This document shows, piece after piece, positions 43,328-54,529 of a stretch of 64,000 nt of DNA. This stretch comes from CAYVUV01 sp964455095. Its GTDB lineage: Bacteria > Desulfobacterota > Binatia > HRBIN30 > CADEER01. The DNA lies in contig CAYVUV010000069.1 in NCBI GenBank assembly GCA_964455095.1, positions 1 to 64,000 on the forward strand, given 5' to 3'. Below the pieces are notes generated by a model, which saw only the letters and a program-made list of their open reading frames with translations, was not told the origin of the DNA and searched no databases. Positions within the stretch are counted from its first letter, which is position 1, and every line of letters begins with the position of its first letter. The position numbers and the translations under genes were made by a program.

Positions 43328-44392
43328 TCAGAGGCGGTAGAACGCGCGCGCGCTGCCTTCCAGGATCAGCGCGCGCGCCGAGTCGCTGAGATCGCCGCGC
43401 TCCCGCAGCGGGCGGGTCGACTCGGGAAAGTCACCGTCCCAATGCGGGTAGTCGCTGGCGTACATGATGTGCTCCGCGCCGACCCGCTCCACCGCCAGCG
43501 GCAGCGCGCTCTCCTCGGGCTCGCACGAGATGAAGAGCTGGCCGCGCGCGACGTACTCGCTCGGTTCGCGCTTCACTCCCGGCACCAGCCGGCCCCGCTT
43601 CTCGAAGTGCTCGTCCATGCGGTCGAGGAAGTAGGGCAACCAGCCGACGCCCGATTCGAGCAGCGCGACGCGCAGGCGCGGGTGGCGCTCGAGCACGCCG
43701 CCCATCACCAGCGCCGTGGTGGCGACCATCATGTCGAACGGGAACGACAGGCAGTGCACCTGCAGGTAGTTGTCGAACCGCTCGCTGCCGAGCTTGGGCA
43801 GATGGATGCCGGGGGCGCCGTGCACGCCGACGCCGAGGTCGAGCGCTTCGCAGGCGCGGAAGAACGGCTCCAGTGACGGGTGGTCGAGGTTGCGCTCGCG
43901 CAGACACGCCGGGATCATCGCCGCCACCAGGCCGAGCTGCTTTGCCTCGCGCAGGATCTCGACCGATGCGGCGACGTCCTCGATCGGCACCAGCGCCACG
44001 CCCGCCAGGCGCCCGCCGTGCGGCCGGCAGTACGCGGCCATCCAGCGATTGTAGCGCCGCGCCACTTCGGCGGTGAACGCCGGGTCGTCGAAGGCCGGCA
44101 AGCCGAGCAGCGCCGAGGGGAAGAGGACCATGGCGTGGATCTGCTCGCGGTCGGCGTCGGCGAGCACGCCCTCGGGTGTGAACGGGTTGCTGCCGCGGTC
44201 GATGCTGAGGCCTTCCGTCGGCGGGCACCCGGCGCCCGGGCCGACCGGGTTCGGATACGGGCGCTCCTCGAAGTAGATGGCGCCCACCTCGCCCGCGCGC
44301 GCGAAGCGCACCTTGTCGGGGAAGTCGGCCATCAACCCCCGGATGAGATCTGCTCCCTCGATGACGTGCGCGTCCGCGTCGACGATCTGCAT
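43328..44392 (-). CDS. Amidohydrolase 2 (ACMSD-like) family metal-dependent hydrolase
   Basis: A 354-residue TIM-barrel hydrolase or decarboxylase of the amidohydrolase-2 group. VDADAHVIEG supplies the first metal motif (D-x-D-x-H variant), GVGVHGAP a barrel His, and MYASDYPHWDGDFP the distal Asp. LGLVAAMIPACLRERNLDHPSLEPFFRACEALDLG is typical of this branch. ATG at 44392 begins directly at MQIVDADAH; the further in-frame ATG at 44428 overlaps the -35 element. A promoter-like TTGACC/CATAGC pair ends 6 nt before it. Substrate unknown; relatives act on aromatic acids. Confidence 0.9.
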   Translation of the reverse strand: MQIVDADAHVIEGADLIRGLMADFPDKVRFARAGEVGAIYFEERPYPNPVGPGAGCPPTEGLSIDRGSNPFTPEGVLADADREQIHAMVLFPSALLGLPAFDDPAFTAEVARRYNRWMAAYCRPHGGRLAGVALVPIEDVAASVEILREAKQLGLVAAMIPACLRERNLDHPSLEPFFRACEALDLGVGVHGAPGIHLPKLGSERFDNYLQVHCLSFPFDMMVATTALVMGGVLERHPRLRVALLESGVGWLPYFLDRMDEHFEKRGRLVPGVKREPSEYVARGQLFISCEPEESALPLAVERVGAEHIMYASDYPHWDGDFPESTRPLRERGDLSDSARALILEGSARAFYRL

Positions 44393-44398
44393 GCCCTG

Positions 44399-44428
44399 GC
44401 TATGGCGTATGCGCGCGGCCGCGGTCAA
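44399..44428 (-). promoter_or_regulatory. Candidate leaderless promoter of amidohydrolase gene
   Basis: On the minus strand TTGACC (44423-44428) and CATAGC (44399-44404) are 18 nt apart and the -10 ends 6 nt before the ATG. No ribosome site fits in between. Confidence 0.4.
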
Positions 44429-44452
44429 GGTCTCGGCTCAGAACCCGCCCCG

Positions 44453-44820
44453 TGCTTCGACGGGCTCAGCATGAGCGGATCCCCGCCTCTTTCGAAAGGG
44501 TGTTCGTGGGTTGGTGTGGGTGAAATGAAGCACCGAGCTTCGGTTCCCACTCCCGGATGTGAGGGGGATTCCATGAGCCTCTTCCACAGCCCTTTGTCGG
44601 TCGCGCACCCGTGGCTTCGCGTGATGCACTGCGGGCAAATGAGGTTGGCAGAGCGTTCAATCCCCCTCACCCAACCCTCTCCCATCCGGGAGAGGGCCCG
44701 GAGTGTTCGGGCGAGCGGCCGGAGCCCCGGCCCAAGTCGCGTCGCGACCCCCACACCAACCCACGAAGACCATTTTCAAAAGGACTCCTCTTCCGCTCAC
44801 CCCGAGCTCGTCGAAGGGGG
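44453..44820. repeat. Nested composite palindromic repeat island
   Basis: The 445-bp gene-free gap between amidohydrolase and metallophosphoesterase holds three nested inverted repeats: outer arms 44453-44480/44793-44820 (TTCGACGGGCTCAGC type), middle arms about 44486-44520/44751-44783 (CCACACCAACCCACGAA), inner arms near 44550-44575/44660-44695 (AATCCCCCTCAC plus CTCCCATCCGGGAG). The outer arms match the repeat at 39491-39575 and the inner ones match 57744-57911. It looks like repeats inserted into repeats. No gene is seen. Confidence 0.8.
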
Positions 44821-44837
44821 TCTGCGGGCCTCCTCAC

Positions 44838-46172
44838 CTACACCGGAGCGCGCAGCGTCAGCAGCGCGATCTCGGGCGGGATGCCGAGGCGCATCGGGTA
44901 GCCGTAGAAGCCGACGCAGCGGGTGACGAAGAGGCGCATGTCGCCGCGTTCGAAGAGGCCCTGATCGGGGATGCCGACCAGGCCGACGACGGTGATGGCG
45001 CGCTCCGGTCCGAGCTGAATGCCGATGTGCCCGCCGTGCGTGTGTCCCGAGAGGACGAGATCCGCGACATCGCCGGGCAGCGCGGCGAAGGCGCTTGGAT
45101 CGTGATTGAGCAGCAGGCGCGGCGCGCCGGTGCGCGGGCCCAACCGCGCAGCCACGGGTGCATACTGCGCCGTGCGATCGCCGCGCTGGAAGAGAAAGTC
45201 GAGCCCGGCGATTTCGAGGGCCTGCCCGTCGATTGCGAGCGTGCTCAGCCGGCCGCGCAGCGCGGTGACGCCGGCATCGGCGAGGCGCCGCACCAGGCGC
45301 GCGGGGTCGTCGAAGTCGTGGTTGCCGAAGCAGGCCCAGTGGCCGTACGGGGCGGGGATTTGCGCCAGGGCTTCGTAGAGCGGCACGTCGAAGTCGCCGC
45401 TGCGGTGGGTGAGAAAGTCGCCGGTATGGAGGACCAGGTCGGGCCGCGTCGAGCGGGTCAGCGCGGCGATGTGGCGCAGGCGATCGCGGTTCATCGCGCC
45501 GCCGACGTGAATGTCGGAGAGGTGCGCGACGCGCAATCCATCCAGCGCGCGCGGCCAGTGCGGCAGCGTGATCTCGTGCTCCTGGACTTGGAAGTCGTAC
45601 GAGAGCTGGATGTTGGACAGCGAGACGATGAACGGCACGCCGGCGCCGAGCACACCGGCCTGCTGCAGGAATTGCCGCCGCTCGGGCGAGAAGGCGGGCT
45701 CGGCGGCATGTTGGCGACGCGCGCGGATCAGATGCAGCGCCCGCCGCGGCAGTCGCGCCAGGCCGACGACGGCGTAACCCAGGAGCAGCAAGGCGTGCGC
45801 GCTGAACCAGACGGCGCCGATCCACGCGACGCCCGGCGCTTGCAGCAGCGGCACGGGGTCCGTCAGGCGCGCGGTGAGCAGCTGCGCGATCATGACGGCG
45901 TCGAGCCCCGCGGCGACGATGGCCAGTCTGACGGCGGCAGTTGGGCGCCGTTCCAGGGCGCGCTCGAGGGCGTGATGAAAGCGCAGCCGCGCGTAGCAGA
46001 ACGGTGCGAAGGCGAGCGGCACCAGCGCGACCAGAAGCAGGGCGCGCCGAGCCGCTGCCATGGCCAGGCCGAGCGCGACGAGCATCAGCGCGACGTTGAG
46101 GGCGAGCAGCCAACGGCGCACGCCGCGCGTGATGGGCGAGGCGGCGGCGCGCCGGGCCTGGAACGAGCGCAT
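44838..46172 (-). CDS. Polytopic metallophosphoesterase with internal Tat-like motif
   Basis: A 444-residue protein: four membrane helices (about 21-40, 44-62, 82-101, 113-138), a cytoplasmic stretch containing SPERRQFLQQAGVLGAGVPF with Arg165-Arg166, then a YkuE-type calcineurin-like phosphoesterase domain from about 200. Metal motifs are complete: LSDIHVGG, HTGDFLTH, FGNHDFD, LLNHDPSAF, SGHTHGGHIG. The RR-x-F-L motif plus hydrophobic segment would let the Tat pathway insert a fifth helix and export the enzyme domain, with the first four helices inserted by Sec. Likely substrate is a cell-wall or lipid phosphodiester. ATG at 46172. Confidence 0.9.
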   Translation of the reverse strand: MRSFQARRAAASPITRGVRRWLLALNVALMLVALGLAMAAARRALLLVALVPLAFAPFCYARLRFHHALERALERRPTAAVRLAIVAAGLDAVMIAQLLTARLTDPVPLLQAPGVAWIGAVWFSAHALLLLGYAVVGLARLPRRALHLIRARRQHAAEPAFSPERRQFLQQAGVLGAGVPFIVSLSNIQLSYDFQVQEHEITLPHWPRALDGLRVAHLSDIHVGGAMNRDRLRHIAALTRSTRPDLVLHTGDFLTHRSGDFDVPLYEALAQIPAPYGHWACFGNHDFDDPARLVRRLADAGVTALRGRLSTLAIDGQALEIAGLDFLFQRGDRTAQYAPVAARLGPRTGAPRLLLNHDPSAFAALPGDVADLVLSGHTHGGHIGIQLGPERAITVVGLVGIPDQGLFERGDMRLFVTRCVGFYGYPMRLGIPPEIALLTLRAPV

Positions 46173-46221
46173 CGCCGGTTACCCTAGCACCGGCTCGCGG
46201 GTGGGGGGAGGTGTCGACCGC

Positions 46222-48459
<2,238 letters not shown>

Positions 48460-48478
48460 CCGCTCCACCACACTCCCG

Positions 48479-48508
48479 AAAAAAACACTCCCCTTTTTCA
48501 AAGGGGGG
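48479..48508 (-). terminator. Hairpin terminator between enolase and helicase genes
   Basis: On the minus strand CCCCTTT (48500-48506) pairs with AAAGGGG (48490-48496) around a 3-nt loop; after a 4-nt spacer a run of seven T follows (48479-48485). It is 56 nt after the enolase stop and ahead of the helicase start. Confidence 0.5.
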
Positions 48509-48564
48509 AACCAGCGACTGTCTTGTATCGCTCCGCCCCGGCGCGGGGAAGAGGGCCACCCGAT

Positions 48565-49839
48565 CTAGCGCTTGAACGCCGCCTTGCCCGGATACACGGC
48601 GCGCTTGCCGAGCATCTCCTCGATGCGCAGGAGCTGGTTGTACTTGGCCGTGCGCTCGCCGCGGCACGGGCTGCCGGTCTCGATCTGGCCGGCGTTCACC
48701 GCCACCGCGAGGTCGGCAATGGTGCTGTCCTCGGTCTCGCCCGAGCGGTGCGAGATCACCGTCGTGTAGCCGGCTTGTTTGGCCAGCGCGATGGTCTCCA
48801 GCGTCTCGGTGAGGGTGCCGATCTGGTTGAGCTTGACGAGAATCGAGTTGCCGACGCCCTGGTCGATGCCGCGCTGCAGGCGTACGCTGTTGGTGACGAA
48901 GAGATCGTCGCCGACCAGCTGCACGCGCTTGCCGAGGCGCTTGGTGAGCGCACCCCATCCGTCCCAGTCGTCCTCGTCGAGACCGTCCTCGATCGAGACG
49001 ATCGGGTACTTGCGCGACCAGTCGGCCCAGAAATCGACCATCCCAGCGCCGCTGCGGCGCGAGCCGTCCGATTTGCGGAACACGTAGGCGCCGTCGTCGT
49101 AGAACTCGCTCGCGGCCGGGTCGAGCGCCAGCGCGATCTGCCGGCCCGCTTTGTACCCCGCCTTCTCGATCGCTTCGAGGATGAGCTCGATGGCGTTCTC
49201 GTTCGACGGCAGGCGCGGCGCAAAGCCGCCCTCATCGCCGACGGCGGTGACGTAGCCGCGCGCGGCCAGCACGCCTTTCAAGGTGTGGAACACCTCGGTG
49301 CCCATGCGCAGCCCTTCGGCGAACGTGCGGGCGCCTACCGGCACCACCATGAACTCTTGCAGATCCACGGAGCTGTCGGCGTGGGCGCCGCCGTTGAGGA
49401 TGTTCAGCATCGGCACCGGCAGCGTCACGGCCTTGCGCCCGCCGAGGTAGCGGTAGAGCGGCTCGCCGGCGGCGGCCGCCGCCGCCTTGGCGACGGCGAG
49501 CGAGACGCCGAGGATGGCGTTGGCGCCGAGGCGGCGCTTGGTGGGCGTGCCGTCGAGGTCGATCATGAAGCGGTCGATCGCGTCTTGCTTGCTCGCATCG
49601 CGCCCGCGCAACTTGGGGCCGATGGTGCGGTTGACGTTCTCCACCGCCTTGGCGACGCCCTTGCCCTTGTAGCGCTTGCCGCCGTCGCGCAGCTCGAGCG
49701 CCTCGTGCTCGCCGGTCGAGGCGCCCGACGGCACGGCGGCGCGCCCGAGCGCGCCGCCGCGCAAGCGCACATCGACTTCCACGGTGGGGTTGCCGCGCGA
49801 GTCGAGGATCTCTCTCGCGGTGACATTCTGAATGCGCAT
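48565..49839 (-). CDS. eno: Enolase
   Basis: Dehydrates 2-phosphoglycerate to phosphoenolpyruvate. The 424-residue protein has the standard blocks: DSRGNPTVEVDV, PSGASTGEHEALELRD, PMLNILNGGAHADSSVDLQEFM, VGDEGGFAP, SIEDGLDEDDWDGW, VGDDLFVTN, KLNQIGTLTETL and SHRSGETEDSTIADL. All metal ligands and catalytic Glu/Lys are present. GGAGGAGGCAGGAAG directly precedes the ATG at 49839. It is divergent from ftsB, a very common enolase neighbour, and would supply the pyruvate kinase encoded at 33149-34585. Confidence 0.98.
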   Translation of the reverse strand: MRIQNVTAREILDSRGNPTVEVDVRLRGGALGRAAVPSGASTGEHEALELRDGGKRYKGKGVAKAVENVNRTIGPKLRGRDASKQDAIDRFMIDLDGTPTKRRLGANAILGVSLAVAKAAAAAAGEPLYRYLGGRKAVTLPVPMLNILNGGAHADSSVDLQEFMVVPVGARTFAEGLRMGTEVFHTLKGVLAARGYVTAVGDEGGFAPRLPSNENAIELILEAIEKAGYKAGRQIALALDPAASEFYDDGAYVFRKSDGSRRSGAGMVDFWADWSRKYPIVSIEDGLDEDDWDGWGALTKRLGKRVQLVGDDLFVTNSVRLQRGIDQGVGNSILVKLNQIGTLTETLETIALAKQAGYTTVISHRSGETEDSTIADLAVAVNAGQIETGSPCRGERTAKYNQLLRIEEMLGKRAVYPGKAAFKR

Positions 49840-49857
49840 CTTCCTGCCTCCTCCGCA

Positions 49858-49886
49858 TTGCCTCTCTGGCACCGCTTGAGTACACT
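49858..49886 (+). promoter_or_regulatory. Candidate promoter of ftsB
   Basis: TTGCCT (49858-49863) and TACACT (49881-49886), 17 nt apart, end 21 nt before the ftsB ATG in the short enolase-ftsB divergent gap. Confidence 0.35.
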
Positions 49887-49907
49887 GCGGCCCGCGAGCG
49901 AATTTGG

Positions 49908-50240
49908 ATGGGCTATCTACCCCCGCTGCCGAAGAATTACAAAGGTGTGATCGCAGCGGGCTTCGTTGCGCTGGCGGTGTGCGCGTTCTTCGCCGTCGTC
50001 GGCAGCCGCGGCGTGCTGCACTGGCGCAGCCTGCAGCGCCAACAGGCGCGCGCCGAGTCGATTGCCTACCGCCTCGAGCAGCGCAACGAAGCGCTGCGCA
50101 CCCACGTCGACCGCCTGCAGCACGACGACGCGTACCTCGAGCGCCTGGCGCGCGAGCACCTCGGCTGGATCAAACCGGGCGAGTACGTCTTCCACGTCGA
50201 ACGCAACGCCGCGCCCGCCGCCCTCGCGCCGGCCGAGTAG
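49908..50240 (+). CDS. ftsB: Septum formation initiator FtsB/DivIC-like
   Basis: A 110-residue bitopic division protein: cytoplasmic N-terminus, one membrane helix (VIAAGFVALAVCAFFAVVGS), then a periplasmic leucine-zipper coiled coil (RLEQRNEALRTHVDRLQHDDAYLERLAREHLGWI) and the family ending KPGEYVF. It would bind FtsL and FtsQ in the divisome. Position beside enolase supports the assignment. The stop codon is part of an inverted repeat shared with the convergent PLP-enzyme gene. Confidence 0.93.
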   Translation: MGYLPPLPKNYKGVIAAGFVALAVCAFFAVVGSRGVLHWRSLQRQQARAESIAYRLEQRNEALRTHVDRLQHDDAYLERLAREHLGWIKPGEYVFHVERNAAPAALAPAE

Positions 50241-50251
50241 GGCGCCGCGCG

Positions 50252-50258
<7 letters not shown>
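50234..50258. other. Inverted repeat containing both stop codons of convergent genes
   Basis: CGAGTAG (50234-50240) is inverted as CTACTCG (50252-50258); each arm carries the TAG stop of one of the convergent genes, with GC-rich sequence between. It may act as a weak bidirectional terminator. Confidence 0.45.
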
Positions 50259-51487
<1,229 letters not shown>

Positions 51488-51533
51488 CGCGCGACCATAG
51501 CGAGTGCCGCGGCGTGAGACCAGCGCCGCGGGC

Positions 51534-51563
51534 TTGGCGCGCCGGGGGCCGGCGTTGTATCTG
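51534..51563 (+). promoter_or_regulatory. Candidate leaderless promoter of PhyH-family gene
   Basis: TTGGCG (51534-51539) and TATCTG (51558-51563) are 18 nt apart; the -10 ends 7 nt before the ATG at 51571 and no Shine-Dalgarno is present. Confidence 0.4.
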
Positions 51564-51570
51564 CGCAGAC

Positions 51571-52392
51571 ATGGAGCTGGAACCGCATCCGCTCAACGAC
51601 GGCTTCACCTGGATGCCCGCGCCCGGGCCATTGCGGCGCATCACGGCGGGCCAGGCCGCGCAGTACAACGAAGCCGGCTACTTCCTCTTCGAGGATGCGT
51701 TCGATGCCGATGCCCTGCGCGCCGTCACGGCGCTCATCGATCCGATGGAAGCGCAGAGCGAGGCGTTCCTGCAGGCGTGCGAGGACAAGAAGCTGTTCAT
51801 CGCGCGGGCCGGCGAGATCACCTTCACCATCCATCTGGTGGCGCGGTCGCCGGCGCTGCGCGCGTTTTGTGCGGGTGAGGTGTTCCGCGATCTGGCGCAC
51901 GATCTGATCGGTCCCGACGTGCGCCTCTATTGGGATCAAGCCGTCTACAAGAAGCCCGGCATGCGCGAGGATTTTCCGTGGCACCAGGACAACGGCTACA
52001 CGTACCTCGAACCGCAGCAGTATCTCACCTGCTGGGTGGCGCTCACCGACGTCGACGAGGCCAACGGCTGTCCCTGGGTCGTGCCCGGTCTGCACCGGCG
52101 CGGCACGCTGCGCCACTGGATGACCGAGTACGGCTGGTGCTGTCTCGAGCGGCCGCCGGCGGCGGTGCCGGTGGCGGCGCGCGCCGGCAGCATCGTGGTG
52201 TTCTCGAGCCTGACGCCGCACCGCACCGGGGCGAACCTCACCGCCGACGTGCGCAAGGCGTACATCGTGCAGTTCGCGCCCTTCAACGCGCGCACGGTGC
52301 AACTCGACGCCGCCGGTGCGCGCGTGCACACCCCGTGCGACGCACCGGAGCGCCAGTTTCCAGTGCTCGTCGAGGGGCACCCGCCCGCCTGA
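51571..52392 (+). CDS. Phytanoyl-CoA dioxygenase (PhyH) family protein
   Basis: A 273-residue Fe(II)/2-oxoglutarate-dependent dioxygenase. The double-stranded beta-helix shows the metal facial triad HQD (PWHQDNGYTYLEPQQYLTCWVAL) and distal His in SLTPHRTGANLTADVRKAY, where the Arg would bind 2-oxoglutarate. GCPWVVPGLHRRG is another family block. Substrate unknown; relatives hydroxylate lipids and small natural products. The ATG at 51571 is the only one near the start of homology. It is single, between a divergent PLP lyase and a palindromic repeat. Confidence 0.92.
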   Translation: MELEPHPLNDGFTWMPAPGPLRRITAGQAAQYNEAGYFLFEDAFDADALRAVTALIDPMEAQSEAFLQACEDKKLFIARAGEITFTIHLVARSPALRAFCAGEVFRDLAHDLIGPDVRLYWDQAVYKKPGMREDFPWHQDNGYTYLEPQQYLTCWVALTDVDEANGCPWVVPGLHRRGTLRHWMTEYGWCCLERPPAAVPVAARAGSIVVFSSLTPHRTGANLTADVRKAYIVQFAPFNARTVQLDAAGARVHTPCDAPERQFPVLVEGHPPA

Positions 52393-52424
52393 GGGCGTTC
52401 AAGGCGCCTTCTTTCTCTTGTGCT

Positions 52425-52493
52425 TTTGGGAGGGCGACGCTCCCGCGGAGCCTTCTGCCACATTGAGGCACGGCTCGGCAGGAGCCTCGCCCT
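52425..52493. repeat. GGGAGGGCGACGCTCC-type palindromic repeat
   Basis: GGGAGGGCGACGCTCCCGCG (from 52425) is inverted as GCAGGAGCCTCGCCCTCCC (to 52493) around a 19-bp loop. It lies between the convergent PhyH-family and alpha/beta-hydrolase genes and may double as a terminator hairpin. A single copy is seen in this window. Confidence 0.8.
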
Positions 52494-52511
52494 CCCGTTC
52501 GGAGAAGACCT

Positions 52512-53390
52512 TCACGAATTGCGCAGGTAGCGGGCGAAGAAGCTCAGCACTTTCGCTTCGTATTCCCGCGGCGCATGGCGGTGAAAGTTCACGTGCGCGG
52601 CACCGGGCACGAGCCACATTTCCTTGGGATTCGGCGCGGCGGCAAACAGGCGCTGTTCGTCGGTCGGGGTCGTGCGCGGATCCACCGCGCCGGCGATGAG
52701 CAGCAGCGGCGCACGGATGCGGCGGATGGCGTCGACCGGGCGGAGGTCGCGCCGATCGATGCCCCAGCGCGGCCCGAGCTGGAGCGTCAACAGCGGCGTG
52801 AGCCACGGGCCCAACCCGCCCAGGCGCAGGCGCAGGCGATTGGCGATGGCCGTGTCGATGTCGGGATACACGGCTTCGAGTACCAACGCGTCGACCGGCA
52901 GCGGCTCGTGTCCCAGAAGACAGGCGGCGCCGCCGAGCGAGAAGCCGATCGCGGCGCGCGGATCGCCCGGCCGCCGCTGGGCGAGGAAGTCGACCGCCGC
53001 GCGCGCGTCGCCCGCCTCGCCGTAGCCGAACGTGATGCGGTCGCCGTCGCTCTCGCCGTGCGAGTGGAAGTCGAACAGCGCCACCGAGTAGCCGTGGCGG
53101 TGCAGGAAGCGCGCGCGGCCGAGCATGGCGCGCCGACTCTCGCGCACGCCGTGCAGCAGCACGACGCCCCCCATGCCTTTGGCACCGGGCGCGAACCAGC
53201 CGCGCAGGTGGTGTCCGGACGGGCTGTCGATCTCGACGCTCTCCGCGCCCAGATCAGCCGGGGGAGGTCCGACCCGCCGCGGCACCGGCGCCGACCACTG
53301 CGATGCGACCCAGAGCGGACCGGCAATCGCCACCACCCCGAGCAACCCCACGCCTGCCCCCCACCAGCGCCAGGCGCGCGAGGCCCGCAC
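52512..53390 (-). CDS. Membrane-anchored alpha/beta hydrolase
   Basis: A 292-residue serine hydrolase with an N-terminal helix (GAGVGLLGVVAIAGPLWVASQW). The nucleophile elbow is AAIGFSLGGAACLL, the acid lies in LIAGAVDPRTTP and the His in PGAAHVNFHR. VVLLHGVRESRRAMLGRARFLHRHGYSVALFDFHSHGES is the usual strand 3-4 region of the BAAT/DUF-type esterases. Start GTG at 53390, 10 nt after the thioesterase stop, so co-transcribed with it. Substrate unknown; probably an ester or lipid at the outer face of the inner membrane. Confidence 0.9.
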   Translation of the reverse strand: MRASRAWRWWGAGVGLLGVVAIAGPLWVASQWSAPVPRRVGPPPADLGAESVEIDSPSGHHLRGWFAPGAKGMGGVVLLHGVRESRRAMLGRARFLHRHGYSVALFDFHSHGESDGDRITFGYGEAGDARAAVDFLAQRRPGDPRAAIGFSLGGAACLLGHEPLPVDALVLEAVYPDIDTAIANRLRLRLGGLGPWLTPLLTLQLGPRWGIDRRDLRPVDAIRRIRAPLLLIAGAVDPRTTPTDEQRLFAAAPNPKEMWLVPGAAHVNFHRHAPREYEAKVLSFFARYLRNS

Positions 53391-53400
53391 GCGCCGCGCT

Positions 53401-53820
53401 TCACTTCGCGTAGAGCACCAGCTGTGTGCAGCGAAACAGCGCGATCGTCTTGCGCGTCGCCTCGTTCATCACCACGGCGTCCCACACCTGTGTGGTGCGG
53501 CCCAGGTGCGCCGGCGTCGCCTCGCCGTAGATCGCGCCGCCGGCGGCGACGGTGCCGAGGAAGTTGGTCTTGAGCTCGACGGTGGTGAAGCTCTGCGAGT
53601 CCTTCGGGCGCGCCTCGCCGGTGCCGTAGGCGCACAACGTGTCGGCCAGGGCGATGACGACCGGGGCCCAGACGAACCCGGTGCCGGCGATCAGCGGCGG
53701 CGAGATCGGAACGCGGCCGGTGACGCGCGCGGCGGTGCAGGTGAGAATCTCCAAGCCGATCAGTCCGGGCAGGCGATCGCTGCCAAAGCTGTTGAGCCGC
53801 TCGACCACCTCGCTCGACAT
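53401..53820 (-). CDS. Hotdog-fold thioesterase-like protein
   Basis: A 139-residue single-hotdog protein of the PaaI/4HBT group. GLIGLEILTCTAARVTGRVPI, FVWAPVVIALADTLCAYG and SFTTVELKTNFLGTVAAGGAIYGEAT mark the central helix and strands; the usual catalytic Asp/Asn lies around ALADTL. GGAGGCAGCG precedes the ATG at 53820. It is upstream of an alpha/beta hydrolase in the same transcript. Acyl-CoA thioesterase activity is the default expectation. Confidence 0.88.
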   Translation of the reverse strand: MSSEVVERLNSFGSDRLPGLIGLEILTCTAARVTGRVPISPPLIAGTGFVWAPVVIALADTLCAYGTGEARPKDSQSFTTVELKTNFLGTVAAGGAIYGEATPAHLGRTTQVWDAVVMNEATRKTIALFRCTQLVLYAK

Positions 53821-53833
53821 CGCTGCCTCCTGT

Positions 53834-53863
53834 GGCTTCCCCCTTTGCTAAAGGGGGGAAGCC
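53834..53863. repeat. Strong GC/AT hairpin repeat
   Basis: GGCTTCCCCCTTT pairs with AAAGGGGGGAAGCC around a short loop, directly upstream of the thioesterase ribosome site. Its core CCCCTTT/AAAGGGG resembles the hairpin at 48490-48506, so the two may belong to one repeat family. Confidence 0.65.
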
Positions 53864-53905
53864 GAAGTCCGGAGAAAAATCACCGTTCGAGATACACTAT
53901 GCTGC

Positions 53906-54457
53906 TCAGCGCGGGATGGGCGCGCCGGGTGGAGCGCTCCATAACACGCTGCCGCGTTCGTCGGCGAGGGCGAGGAGCGGCCCGCCGCGCTGCACGACCA
54001 GGCCGGCGCGATCGCGGCCCTGGTCGTCGTAGAGGACCACGCCCGGGCCGGCGTCGAGCGCGGCGAGCACGGCGCGTGTGGTGCCGGCGCGGTCGGTGAA
54101 GGCGAGGGCGGGCCCCTCGGCATTGACGCCCAGCGTGGCGCGGCTCTGCCCTTCGCCGCCGGAGAGCGTCAGCGCCGGGCCGGTGGCGTCGATGCTGAGT
54201 CCGGCGCGCGGCCGCCCGTGCTCGTCGAGGAGGCTCAAGCCGCTGGCGACGGTCAACAACACGCGCACTTTGCCGTTCTGGTCGGTCAGGCTGAGCGCGG
54301 TCGCTTCGATCCGGCGGGGCGAACTGGCGAGCCAGCCGCCGGCGGCGAGGAGCGCGATTGTGACGACCAGCCCGATCCGTTTGAGCCGACGGTGCGCCCG
54401 TTCCAGCCGGTGCAGGCGTTGGTGCAGCGCATCGAGGGACTGCGCGTCGTCCATCAT
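53906..54457 (-). CDS. Membrane-anchored protein of six ~22-residue beta repeats
   Basis: A 183-residue protein that I do not recognise by name. An N-terminal coiled coil (LDALHQRLHRLERAHRRL) and one membrane helix (GLVVTIALLAAGGWLAS) precede six repeats of about 22 residues with consensus G-P-x-L-x-L-x-D-x-x-G-x-x-R-A-x-L, e.g. GPALTLSGGEGQSRATLGV and GPGVVLYDDQGRDRAGLVV. The periodicity suggests a small beta-solenoid or stacked hairpins outside the membrane. AAAGGAGG precedes the double ATG at 54457. It lies between the GcvH-like and thioesterase genes, same strand. Confidence 0.8.
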   Translation of the reverse strand: MMDDAQSLDALHQRLHRLERAHRRLKRIGLVVTIALLAAGGWLASSPRRIEATALSLTDQNGKVRVLLTVASGLSLLDEHGRPRAGLSIDATGPALTLSGGEGQSRATLGVNAEGPALAFTDRAGTTRAVLAALDAGPGVVLYDDQGRDRAGLVVQRGGPLLALADERGSVLWSAPPGAPIPR

Positions 54458-54529
54458 TCCTCCTTTGGCATCGATCGGCGCCGGGACGTCCGCGCCGCGC
54501 GGAGGAGATGAACGGAAATGGCGCGGCGC

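Noticed and set aside
48460..48501. Extended N-terminus of the helicase from 48501
   Set aside because: The added residues are encoded by the terminator-like hairpin, while GGAG and family homology support ATG 48459.
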